Assembly: GCF_017982655.1 (NCBI RefSeq)
Contig: NZ_JABXYX010000019.1
Coordinates: 1-64,000, forward strand
Length of the DNA: 64,000 bases
Direction: 5' to 3'
From: Brasilonema sp. CT11
GTDB lineage: Bacteria > Cyanobacteriota > Cyanobacteriia > Cyanobacteriales > Nostocaceae
Shown here in pieces: positions 56,383-64,000 of this stretch. Numbering within the stretch: the stretch's first letter is position 1; each line of letters begins with the position of its first letter. The translations under genes were made by a program, and so were the position numbers. The notes beneath the pieces were generated by a model. It ran no database searches. It was not told where the DNA came from and worked only from the letters and a program-made list of their open reading frames with translations.

Positions 56383-57240
56383 TTAAAAGCAAGCTGATGT
56401 TAAAAAATCTTCTAATTCATATAAGTCTACAGAATCCAAATCTTTTGGATACACCATTACAGTCAGTTTTCTTGTGACGAACTTTTCTTTAGATGCAACT
56501 ATAAATGAAGTAATAATTAGTTTAGCTAATGCCATTCGCGGTAATCCTGTGCGAGCTAGGTCAGAACCAATAATTGGAATTGCAACATTCATACTATGAC
56601 CTTTGAGACGAACTTCTCGCCAAAGAGACGAGAGCGAACGCCAGATATAATCAGAGTTAGACTCTACGGTTAAATTGTTGTTCATGTATCCATAAGCAGT
56701 TAAAAAGTAACGCTTATCATGCGTACCTAAAGTAGTAGTTGTACCAATGGGGTATCGTCCTGTTTTACCGCGTGTTTTATTTCGCTCTTCTTGTCGTAAA
56801 TGACTTAATGGTTGGAGAGCCGATTCGATTTCTTTATCTAGTAGTCTTATGTCACTTCTATAAACTTTTGTGAGAAATTGTCCTTGAACGCTCTCAGGTT
56901 TAATTATTTCTCCTAATTCTGTGTCAAAAACATCATTAGCACCTATTACGAGGTGAGCTTTTTCATCAAAAATATCTCCGATTTTGACTTCAATTTCTGA
57001 ATCGGGAGAAGATAACTTACTACAAAAACTTCTTTTGGGAAACCGCTGAATGATAGCAAGAATCAAGGAAATACTACCTAGTCCAAAGTAACCTGCCCAG
57101 CCAAAATTTAGTTTGTCTGGTAAAAATAGTGCAGTGGGTTCGAGCAGTAACCAGAGAAGACCAAAGTTGCTGATAAATGAATTCCAAATTCGTTGAAAGC
57201 CAACTTTTATAAGTAATTTGAAGTAGATATTAATTGCCAT
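56383..57240 (-). CDS. Two-TM macro-domain protein (ThsA-like, type II Thoeris style)
   Basis: 285 residues. Two predicted TM helices (about 22-41 and 47-66) lead into a macro-like domain (about 83-283). Its start, IEVKIGDIFDEKAHLVIGANDVFDTELGEIIKPESVQGQF, fits the ThsA-type macro family (formerly DUF6430). The Gly-rich turn RYPIGTTTTLGTHDKRYFLTAYG and the later VAIPIIGSDLARTGLPRMALAKLIITSF complete a ligand pocket pattern. In type II Thoeris, ThsA has this TM-plus-macro form and is activated by a TIR-made ADP-ribose derivative. Here the TIR-like partner is convergent rather than in an operon. Confidence 0.75.
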   Translation of the reverse strand: MAINIYFKLLIKVGFQRIWNSFISNFGLLWLLLEPTALFLPDKLNFGWAGYFGLGSISLILAIIQRFPKRSFCSKLSSPDSEIEVKIGDIFDEKAHLVIGANDVFDTELGEIIKPESVQGQFLTKVYRSDIRLLDKEIESALQPLSHLRQEERNKTRGKTGRYPIGTTTTLGTHDKRYFLTAYGYMNNNLTVESNSDYIWRSLSSLWREVRLKGHSMNVAIPIIGSDLARTGLPRMALAKLIITSFIVASKEKFVTRKLTVMVYPKDLDSVDLYELEDFLTSACF

Positions 57241-57386
57241 AGCTATCTTTCAAATAATAAAGTTCAATAAAGTTTATATTTGACTCTCTGTTATTTTAAG
57301 TATTATTTTATAATTTTTTATAAAAGTACTTCAGTAATAACCGATAGTGACATCGCTGGCTGCGGAATGTGGGATGTAACAGAGGT

Positions 57387-57785
57387 TTAAACATGATACG
57401 CTTCAAAAGCTTGTTCAGCTGCTATGGCTGTATCTATTTCTTGGCTGTGTGCAACATAGAAAGCTAAAGCCTCATTCACTTTATTTTCACTCAAGTTGTA
57501 CTCATCTGCAATTTGTGGAACTGATAGACCCCATTGCTGATTGGCGATAACAACTGTCTGAACCCGCAAGCCAGTTCCTTGCAATACTGGTACTCTTATA
57601 CCACTGGCTCCACGTCGGTATGTAATACTGAGGAATGCTGGATCATCAACTGGTTGATTCAAGATACCAATTTTTTCTGCGACAGCCCAGATAATAAACT
57701 GATCAAGCGAAATACCTTGGCTTGCAGCATATCTTTCTGCTTCTTGTTGCAGTTGAGTTGGTAAATTCAAAGAGTAAGGTGCCAT
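57387..57785 (-). CDS. DUF433-domain antitoxin-like protein
   Basis: 132 residues. The N-terminal MAPYSLNLPTQLQQEAERYAASQGISLDQFIIWAVAEK is a ribbon-helix-helix-like segment. The C-terminal ITYRRGASGIRVPVLQGTGLRVQTVVIANQQWGLSVPQIADEYNLSENKVNEALAFY is a DUF433 winged-helix domain. DUF433 proteins usually serve as antitoxins to PIN-like (DUF5615) toxins encoded just downstream. No such gene follows here, so it looks orphaned. Confidence 0.75.
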   Translation of the reverse strand: MAPYSLNLPTQLQQEAERYAASQGISLDQFIIWAVAEKIGILNQPVDDPAFLSITYRRGASGIRVPVLQGTGLRVQTVVIANQQWGLSVPQIADEYNLSENKVNEALAFYVAHSQEIDTAIAAEQAFEAYHV

Positions 57786-57858
57786 TCGTTTTTTATAGAA
57801 TCAACCTATCTATCCTTTTACATCCTATCTAAAGAGCATTATTTTTTATAAATTGCTG

Positions 57859-58422
57859 CTAGAAAACGACATCTTCGTAAAGCTGTGCGATCATTCCTTC
57901 AAACTTAATACTCTGTAGTCGAAATGATTTATTTTCTGCTGTATAAGATTGCAAAACCCACAGCCCTTCATCATTACGGCGGAAACATTCGACTCGCTGA
58001 CGTTTGGTGTTAATTAAAACATACTCTTGGAGAGTTTCTAAAGTTTGGTAATCGGCGAATTTGTCTCCCCGATCAAAGGCTTCAGTCGAGTCAGATAAAA
58101 CTTCGACAATTAAACAGGGAAATTTTTTATACGCAGGAGTTTCTTGATCTCGTTGGTCGCAAGTCACCATCACATCGGGATAGTAATATCGATTTAGAGA
58201 TTCGATACGTGCTTTCATGTCGGCGATGTAAACACGACAGCCTGAGCCACGTACATGATTACGGAGGAGAGCAAACAAGTTACCCGCAATAGTAACGTGG
58301 GAGTCAAGCGCTCCAGCCATTGCGTAGATGTAGCCGTCGATATATTCATGTTTAATCTCGCTGTGTTCCTCCATTTGGAGGTATTCGTCGGGGGCGATAT
58401 AGATTTCAGGTGAAGCAACCAT
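57859..58422 (-). CDS. Uma2 family (PD-(D/E)XK-fold) protein
   Basis: 187 residues. The opening PDEYLQMEEHSEIKHEYIDGYIYAMAGA and the nuclease-type core YYPDVMVTCD (Asp) followed by FPCLIVEVLSDSTEAFDRGDK (Glu) define Uma2, a family massively expanded in cyanobacteria and predicted to have a restriction-endonuclease fold. YADYQTLETLQEYVLI-like helices follow. The function is not established. It belongs to the same minus-strand cluster as the antitoxin-like gene. Confidence 0.9.
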   Translation of the reverse strand: MVASPEIYIAPDEYLQMEEHSEIKHEYIDGYIYAMAGALDSHVTIAGNLFALLRNHVRGSGCRVYIADMKARIESLNRYYYPDVMVTCDQRDQETPAYKKFPCLIVEVLSDSTEAFDRGDKFADYQTLETLQEYVLINTKRQRVECFRRNDEGLWVLQSYTAENKSFRLQSIKFEGMIAQLYEDVVF

Positions 58423-58455
58423 ATTTAAGAGCTCAAGTGTGAAGTACCCATTACC

Positions 58456-58556
58456 ATAGCAATCCTATTTGATTTGTGAGAATTAAAAGCCACAGATCCC
58501 CGACTTATTAGAGAAGTCGGGGATCTTGTTTATCACAAATGATTTAGGATCGCTAT
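58456..58556. mobile_element. MITE-like palindromic element
   Basis: 101 bp. Imperfect terminal inverted repeats of 24 bp (ATAGCAATCCTATTTGATTTGTGA at 58456-58479 against 58533-58556) enclose a perfect 13-bp hairpin, AGATCCCCGACTT (58494-58506) with 58514-58526. End-like fragments occur near 8355, 16411, 23000 and 27252. The whole element can fold on itself and may also terminate transcription. Confidence 0.55.
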
Positions 58557-58585
58557 ATCATCCCTCGCAGTAGCAGACTAAACCA

Positions 58586-60064
58586 CTACCATTTGTGTCG
58601 AATCTGGTCGTAAATCTTCACATATTCTTCTCCTGGATGATTCCAAGAGTAGTCATACTCCATACCCGCAAGGGCAAGTTTGCGGAACTCTTCTGGATTG
58701 TTGTACCACAACTTCAAAGGACGTTCCAACGAAAATTCAAGCGCATGATAATCTGACTGGTAGAACACATATCCATTGCGTTCTTCTGGTGGTTTGGTTT
58801 GATCGTAATCTTTATCAAACACGGTATTAACTAGCCCACCGACTCCGCGAACTATAGGTACAGTACCGTACTTCAAGCCAATCATTTGAGTGAGTCCACA
58901 AGGTTCATAATTGCTGGGGACAATAATCATATCTGCCCCAGCATATATGAGGTGGGATAATTCTTCGTTAAAGCCAAGTTCTAAATGAACATCAGGATTA
59001 TTGTTCAAAAAGTCTTTCTCATGGCGGAAATGATTATTAATGCTTGACTCTGTTGCTGAACCCAACAGCACAAATTGTGCTCCATTCTGGAGGGCGTAAT
59101 ACATTGCGTGATGGACAAGATGAACGCCTTTTTGCTCATCTAAACGACCAATGTAGGAAATGATTGGCTTGTCAACATCCTGCAATAACAGCCGCTCTCG
59201 TAAAGCTTTTTTATTCTTGGCTTTTTCTTCAAAATTGTCTTTGGTGTAGTGAGAGGGAATGTATCGGTCTGTTTCAGGATTCCAAAAATCATGATCAATG
59301 CCGTTGAGTACACCAGTGAATCTATCTTGATGTAGATGCAAGGTATGACCTAATCCATAGCCAATGTCAGTGTAACGAGCTTCCCAAGCATGATGTGGTG
59401 AAACTGTTGTCACAGCATTGGAATAAACAATGCCCCCTTTCATAAAGTTCAGAGCAAAGGGATTGAAGTTGTCCTGGAGCTTATCATACTGGAAGTAATA
59501 AGACTCTTGGTTTAAACCCGTTGCCCAAAGAGCCTCGACTCCAGCAGATCCCTGATGCTTGAAGTTGTGGATAGTGTAGCAAACCCGTTGGTACTCCATC
59601 CCATAATATTTGTACATTTCATACAGCATCACAGGAACTAAGCCCGTCTGCCAGTCATGACAATGGATGACATCAGGTCGCTTGTTGCTTTGAAGCAGAA
59701 ATTCCAAAGCGGCTTTGCTGAAGAACGCAAAGCGCATATTGTCATCGTTAGATCCGTAATAGCAGCCGCGATTGAAGAAATTATCTCCAGAGTGGGGTTC
59801 AATAAAGAAACACAGCCGCCCGTGTACCCAGCCACAATAAACTGAGCAGTGAATTGCACCGCCATACCAAGGTACCCACAAGTTCGTGAAGGCGTCATGG
59901 AGTCCCCAAATGTGGTCATAACGCATGCAATCGTACTTCGGCAGAATGAGTTCGACGCAATGTCCCTGGTTTTCTAGTTCCCTGCTGAGTCCGTAAACAA
60001 CATCGCCTAAACCTCCAGCTTTGATAACAGGAGCGCACTCCGAGGCAATTTGTACGATGTACAT
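58586..60064 (-). CDS. glgA: Glycogen synthase (GT5)
   Basis: 492 residues. The N-terminal IASECAPVIKAGGLGDVVYGLSREL carries the KxGGL ADP-glucose-binding loop (Lys16). HDWQTGLVP, TIHNFKHQG and TTVSPHHAWE follow. The C-terminal half has ISYIGRLDEQKG and the nucleotide-binding YEPCGLTQMIGLKYGT (Glu about 390). It elongates alpha-1,4-glucan from ADP-glucose. Cyanobacteria often have two GlgA isoforms; by its KFKHQG/AWEARY-like blocks this is perhaps the GlgA2 type, which I cannot confirm. Confidence 0.93.
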   Translation of the reverse strand: MYIVQIASECAPVIKAGGLGDVVYGLSRELENQGHCVELILPKYDCMRYDHIWGLHDAFTNLWVPWYGGAIHCSVYCGWVHGRLCFFIEPHSGDNFFNRGCYYGSNDDNMRFAFFSKAALEFLLQSNKRPDVIHCHDWQTGLVPVMLYEMYKYYGMEYQRVCYTIHNFKHQGSAGVEALWATGLNQESYYFQYDKLQDNFNPFALNFMKGGIVYSNAVTTVSPHHAWEARYTDIGYGLGHTLHLHQDRFTGVLNGIDHDFWNPETDRYIPSHYTKDNFEEKAKNKKALRERLLLQDVDKPIISYIGRLDEQKGVHLVHHAMYYALQNGAQFVLLGSATESSINNHFRHEKDFLNNNPDVHLELGFNEELSHLIYAGADMIIVPSNYEPCGLTQMIGLKYGTVPIVRGVGGLVNTVFDKDYDQTKPPEERNGYVFYQSDYHALEFSLERPLKLWYNNPEEFRKLALAGMEYDYSWNHPGEEYVKIYDQIRHKW

Positions 60065-60488
60065 CTCTCTCCTCGCTTAACAAAAATTTACTTTTATTAT
60101 CCTTTCGATCATGACACAAAAGATATATCCATTGGCAAGTCACTTACCCAGTCATTGGGTACAAATCTGAAAAAATGACGTGATTTGTATTATTTGTTGG
60201 TAAATATTTTTTACAAGGGAGGGAACAGGGAATAGGGAACAGGGAACACTTCGACCCTAGCCCCGGAGGGGGCGCTACGCAAACGACAAAGCTCAGGGCA
60301 ACGTAAGCTCAGTGCATCGCAGGGAACAGGGAAGAAGGCTCTTTGAGATGTACCTAGCTTCGCAAAAGTCTTTGGAGGAGTTTTATATCAAGTTCGCTTA
60401 ATCGCTACCTTGTATCTTGGGGTAGACTAATGAGAATTTTTTGAGATAAACTGCACTTTTTTATTTCTATTCTTGGGAATTCCCTACT
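60065..60488. repeat. Intergenic region with repeats between glgA and the sugar ABC operon
   Basis: GGGAACAGGGAA heptamer-type repeats (about 60220-60250 and 60321-60334) and a GCTAGCCCC-family copy (60257-60285). No gene is seen. It lies downstream of the minus-strand ABC operon and upstream of glgA. Confidence 0.55.
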
Positions 60489-61562
60489 TTACCTGAGTGC
60501 GTCACCTGATTTCACATCAAACCAGTGGATATTCTGGGGCGGCAAAGCTAATCTAATTTCTTCATTATTCCATTTTTGCTCTGGGGGTAACAATGCACGT
60601 ATGGTCAACGGTTCTGTTTCAGCAGTTGCAACACGTACACTGACCAAGTTATGCATACCCAAGTTTTCCACCAGATACACTTGTCCTTGGATAACCTGTC
60701 TATCATCAGGTTGTGCAATGCGGACGTGTTCTGGACGAATACCTAAGATAATTTCTGGTGGTACTGTTGGTATATCCGCCAAAAGTATGTTTGCATCACC
60801 TAAGATTGCAGAACGTCCCTTACAAGGTAGGGTAAGCAAATTCATTTGCGGACTGCCAACAAATCCAGCTACAAATAAATTAGCTGGTTGGTTATAAATG
60901 CGTTCTGGTGGGTCGAGTTGCTGAATCAGTCCGTCGTTGAGGACAGCGACTTTTGTTGAAAGCGTCATTGCTTCTGTTTGGTCGTGAGTCACGTAGACTA
61001 CTGGGGCTTTTTGGGCGGCAAATATTTGTTTGATATCTGCGCGGACTCGTTCCCGCAGGAGTGCATCTAGGTTACTGAGCGGTTCATCCAGCAAGTAAAC
61101 TTGGGCGCGACGCACTAAGGCTCGACCGACGGCGACTCGCTGTCTTTGTCCCCCGGATAATTGACCAGGTTTACGCTGTAATAATTCTTCTAATCCCAAA
61201 AGTTTTGAAACTTCCGTGACTCGCTGTTGAATTTCAGTGCGAGGAGTTTTTTTCAGCTTTAGTCCAGAAGCTAGATTTTCGTACACGGACATATGGGGAT
61301 AAAGCGCATAGCTTTGAAACACCATCGCCATATTGCGATCGCCTGGTTGCTTAAATGTAATATCCTCATCCCCAAGAAATATCCGACCACGAGTCGGTTC
61401 CTCCAACCCTGCAATCATTCGCAGTGTCGTAGACTTACCGCAGCCACTCGGACCGAGTAAAGTCAGAAATTCATTGTCATCTACAGTTAAACTCACATCT
61501 TTAACTGGAATGACTTTGGGAGTATAAGTCTTATTTAAGTTTTGTAGTTCCAGTTTCGCCAT
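60489..61562 (-). CDS. Sugar ABC importer ATP-binding protein (MalK/UgpC-like)
   Basis: 357 residues. Walker A GPSGCGKST (about residue 36), Q-loop FQSYALYPHMSVYENL, signature LSGGQRQRVAVGRAL (about 135), Walker B VYLLDEPLSNLD and H-loop YVTHDQTEA are present, with a C-terminal OB/TOBE-like regulatory domain (ILGIRPEHVRIAQ). It is the last gene of a four-gene operon, 39 bp after the MalG-like gene. Such ATPases power uptake of di- or oligosaccharides, glucosylglycerol or glycerol-3-phosphate. Confidence 0.95.
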   Translation of the reverse strand: MAKLELQNLNKTYTPKVIPVKDVSLTVDDNEFLTLLGPSGCGKSTTLRMIAGLEEPTRGRIFLGDEDITFKQPGDRNMAMVFQSYALYPHMSVYENLASGLKLKKTPRTEIQQRVTEVSKLLGLEELLQRKPGQLSGGQRQRVAVGRALVRRAQVYLLDEPLSNLDALLRERVRADIKQIFAAQKAPVVYVTHDQTEAMTLSTKVAVLNDGLIQQLDPPERIYNQPANLFVAGFVGSPQMNLLTLPCKGRSAILGDANILLADIPTVPPEIILGIRPEHVRIAQPDDRQVIQGQVYLVENLGMHNLVSVRVATAETEPLTIRALLPPEQKWNNEEIRLALPPQNIHWFDVKSGDALR

Positions 61563-61601
61563 AATGATTTATCTTTTGATTATTTGTTGATTATCTGTTA
61601 A

Positions 61602-62498
61602 TTATCCCTTAACAGCACCAGCAGTCAAACCTTGAATAATCTTGCGTTGAAAGAACAAAACCAGTAAAACTAAGGGCAATGTTCCAATCACGGTTGCTGC
61701 AGCAATCGGACCATAGGGAATTTCAAAAACTGTAGCACCACCTAATTGTGCTGCAGCAACAGGAATTGTTTTCATCTCTTCACGGGTAATAAACGTGAGA
61801 GCAAAGATAAACTCATTCCAGGCAAAAATAAATGTCAGAATTCCCGTCGTTACCAAAGCAGGAAGTGTCATAGGTATTAATATTTGTATTAACATTTGCA
61901 AAGTGTTATAACCATCCACTCTTGCAGAATCTTCTAAGTCTTTTGGTAACTGCTCAAAAAAGCTACGTAACACTAAAATTGTTAATGGTAAGTTGATAGC
62001 AGTGTAGGGAATAATCAGGGCTAAATAGTTGTTCCCTAGATGTAACTTTTGGATAATTTCCAAAAGTCCCAAGAATAATAAAATTCCTGGAAACAAAGTC
62101 ACAATCAGAATACCTGCAAGGATAACTCTGCCACCCCAAGGACGCAACCGTGCTAAAGCGTAAGCAGCAGGCGCACCCAGAACTAAAGACAAAACCGTAG
62201 AAACAACTGAGACAAAGGCACTATTTAATATGTAGCGCAAAAACGGACGCCGAGTGAATAATTCCGTGTAGTGATTGAGAGTGATTCGAGAGGGGAAATA
62301 AATGGTAGGAACTTTTGAAATATCTTGATTCACTTTGAATGAAGTTAGTACTTGCCACATTGCTGGTGCTAAGCAGAAAACGACTACTAGGGCAACTACT
62401 ATCCAAAGCAAAATGTTTCCCCAAGATTTTTTGAATTTTGTTTTTTTTGTGGATTTGGTAGTTAAAGTTTCCTGATGAATAGTCATAGAGATTTTCAA
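61602..62498 (-). CDS. Sugar ABC importer permease (MalG-like)
   Basis: 298 residues; the start could also be the Met four codons later. There are six hydrophobic helices. The EAA loop is FFEQLPKDLEDSARVDGYNTLQMLIQILIP (about residues 190-220). A hydrophilic Lys/Thr-rich N-terminus precedes TM1. It pairs with the MalF-like permease encoded just upstream, with a 67-bp gap. Confidence 0.93.
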   Translation of the reverse strand: MKISMTIHQETLTTKSTKKTKFKKSWGNILLWIVVALVVVFCLAPAMWQVLTSFKVNQDISKVPTIYFPSRITLNHYTELFTRRPFLRYILNSAFVSVVSTVLSLVLGAPAAYALARLRPWGGRVILAGILIVTLFPGILLFLGLLEIIQKLHLGNNYLALIIPYTAINLPLTILVLRSFFEQLPKDLEDSARVDGYNTLQMLIQILIPMTLPALVTTGILTFIFAWNEFIFALTFITREEMKTIPVAAAQLGGATVFEIPYGPIAAATVIGTLPLVLLVLFFQRKIIQGLTAGAVKG

Positions 62499-62565
62499 AT
62501 TGAGTTTGTAATTTCTAATTTATAACAGCAAGCAGTTATCAGTTATCAAGTAACTGATAACTGAT

Positions 62566-63468
62566 TTAAAAGGTATTTACACGAGATTTTTTGAGCAAAA
62601 AACTAGCAAGGATTACCGCTGCAACTAGTAACAGAAACGTACAAACAACCAAAGCTGCTCCGTATCCAAAATCTAAGTAGCGCATGATGGTAGAATAAAT
62701 ATACAGCGACACCACTTCCGTTGCACCACCTGGACCACCCCCAGTCATTACAGCAATCAAGTCATAAACTCCAAAAGCTTGAGCAAACCGAAACAATGTG
62801 GCGATGAGGATTTGCGGTATCAACAAAGGCAGGGTAATTTGATAGAAGCTTTGCCAACGTGTTGCACCATCAATTGCATGAGCTTCGTATAAGTCGGGTG
62901 AAATCGACTGCAAACCAGCTAATAACAAGATACTGATAAACGGAGTCGTTTTCCAGACATCTCCAATTATCACGGCTATCATTGCCAATGTCGGATCTCC
63001 TAACCAGTTAATTCCACTTTTAATCAAGCCTAGCCGCATTAAAATATCATTGACAACTCCAAACTGATCATTGAAAATCCAAGCCCAAGCAAGACCAATA
63101 AGAGCAGTAGGTAAAGCCCAAGGTAGGATAGCAATTGTACGCACCACACCCCTGCCAAAAAACTGCCTGTTCAACACTAAAGCTATACCTAATCCCAACA
63201 GTAACTCTAGCAACACTGTTGCAAAAGTAAATACTGTTGTCGTCCCGAAAGTCTGCCAAAAACGACCATCCCCCGACATCCGTACATAATTGCTAAAACC
63301 AGAAAAGACGGGTTGCAGATTTGTTGCTAAATTTTGGGTAAAGAAACTTAACCAAAAAGCACGAACTATTGGATATCCAAAGACAAACAACAGTAACAGC
63401 AACGCAGGTAGCAAGAAAATCCACGCTGTTCGTTGTTCTCGACTTCTGATCGTTTGTAGATTAGTCAT
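62566..63468 (-). CDS. Sugar ABC importer permease (MalF-like)
   Basis: 300 residues with six TM helices. The EAA motif is DLYEAHAIDGATRWQSFYQITLPLL (about residues 193-217). It begins with an ERTAWIFLLPALLLLLFVFGYP-type first helix, common in this class. It is the second gene of the operon, 40 bp after the binding-protein gene. Confidence 0.93.
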   Translation of the reverse strand: MTNLQTIRSREQRTAWIFLLPALLLLLFVFGYPIVRAFWLSFFTQNLATNLQPVFSGFSNYVRMSGDGRFWQTFGTTTVFTFATVLLELLLGLGIALVLNRQFFGRGVVRTIAILPWALPTALIGLAWAWIFNDQFGVVNDILMRLGLIKSGINWLGDPTLAMIAVIIGDVWKTTPFISILLLAGLQSISPDLYEAHAIDGATRWQSFYQITLPLLIPQILIATLFRFAQAFGVYDLIAVMTGGGPGGATEVVSLYIYSTIMRYLDFGYGAALVVCTFLLLVAAVILASFLLKKSRVNTF

Positions 63469-63508
63469 TAGTTATTGTATAAACCTGGTATACAAAGTTT
63501 CTGATCAA

Positions 63509-64000
63509 TTAGCCTTTAGCTTTTAGTAGTTGCCTAGTTTCACTAGCCGCAGCTTGCATTGCGCGCTCAGGAGTCAGGCGATTTGTGAGTGCTGCACTCA
63601 GGTAACGTTGCAAAATATCTGATGCTTGAGCATATTGAGCAATCGGCGGACGCAAAATGGCTTTATCAGCTATTTTAAGTAACTCAGGATAATAGGGGTA
63701 TTTACTAACAATTTGTGGATCTATAAACAGAGAACGTCGGCTTGGTACAAAACCCGCTTTCAAAATAAACTGGCGCTGTGCTTCTTCACTGGTAAAAAAT
63801 TGAATTGCTTTCCAAGCTTCTTTAGGATGTTTTGATAATTTAGCGATTCCCAAACCCCAACCACCTAAACATCCTCCTCCACTATTTCCAGGGGTAGCAA
63901 CCATTGGTTTAATGCCAATTTTACCTTTGAGAGGAGAATCTTGAGCATTTGCTAAGGGCCAAACATAAGGCCAACTGCGTAAAAATGCTGCTTGACCACT
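63509..64000 (-). CDS. Sugar ABC importer solute-binding protein (5' part beyond the window)
   Basis: Only the C-terminal part is present. The frame is open to the window edge: residues preceding the first internal Met read GQAAFLRSWPYVWPLANAQ and continue PLKGKIGIKPMVATPGNSGGGCLGGWGLGIAKLSKHPKEAWKAIQFFTSEEAQRQFI. These are typical of extracellular solute-binding family 1 proteins. It is the first visible gene of the operon SBP-MalF-MalG-MalK. The sugar specificity cannot be told. Confidence 0.93.
   Translation of the reverse strand, partial: SGQAAFLRSWPYVWPLANAQDSPLKGKIGIKPMVATPGNSGGGCLGGWGLGIAKLSKHPKEAWKAIQFFTSEEAQRQFILKAGFVPSRRSLFIDPQIVSKYPYYPELLKIADKAILRPPIAQYAQASDILQRYLSAALTNRLTPERAMQAAASETRQLLKAKG

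Overview
The window looks like a chromosomal segment of a filamentous, heterocyst-forming cyanobacterium (Nostocales type). The basis is gene content: ntcA, the crtP-crtB plant-type carotenoid pair, an RRM-type Gly-rich RNA-binding protein, DUF3084 and DUF3146 proteins, and a cyanobacterial-type glgA. GCGATCGC (HIP1) octamers recur, and intergenic DNA is full of heptamer tandem repeats and short palindromic dispersed repeats. No plasmid, phage or transposase gene is visible. The species cannot be named from the sequence alone.

Layout. 0.3-7.5 kb: a divergent IF-3 paralogue with no standard start codon, a cold-type RNA-binding protein, a PII-like protein, a metal-binding HMA protein, the transcription accessory protein Tex, and small hypotheticals. 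7.6-10.3 kb: a FkbM methyltransferase, an orphan 37-bp-repeat CRISPR array and an apparently exported methyltransferase. 10.3-19.3 kb: a MITE nested in a palindrome, a metallophosphoesterase, an ABC exporter, a DUF3146 protein, a YqgF-like nuclease, a DUF3084 coiled-coil protein, and ntcA with a perfect GTA-N8-TAC box upstream. 20-32 kb: fabI, hisB, a lone ABC ATPase, a polysaccharide export protein carrying an in-frame repeat insertion, a DUF1400 hydrolase, hsp20, prmA and serA. 32-36 kb: a phytochelatin-synthase-like gene and a GMC oxidoreductase bracketed by WD40 gene debris. 36-45 kb: a NAGPA-type protein, a Trypco1-like protein, an overlapping SWIM/SNF2 pair, pnp and an alpha/beta hydrolase. 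47-53.6 kb: crtP-crtB, tRNA-Ser(GCU), an amino-acid-type binding lipoprotein, hemD and a histidine phosphatase. 53.8-60 kb: a 2-hydroxyacid dehydrogenase, then an AT-rich conflict-type island (DUF4062/TIR-like protein, two-TM macro-domain protein, orphan DUF433 antitoxin-like protein, Uma2), then glgA. 60.4-64 kb: a four-gene sugar ABC importer operon running off the window end.

The most interesting signal is the convergent pair at 54.9-57.2 kb. One protein has an N-terminal TIR-like (DUF4062) domain, a basic linker and an unrecognised C-terminal domain. The other has two membrane helices and a macro domain of the type found in ThsA of type II Thoeris defence. Together they could form an unusual Thoeris-like nucleotide-signal/membrane-effector system; this is inference. 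Other points are two genes that seem to lack any AUG/GUG/UUG start (the IF-3 paralogue and hemD), dispersed repeats that have entered coding frames without breaking them (hemD and the export protein), and a hairpin that would hide the Shine-Dalgarno of the RNA-binding-protein gene.
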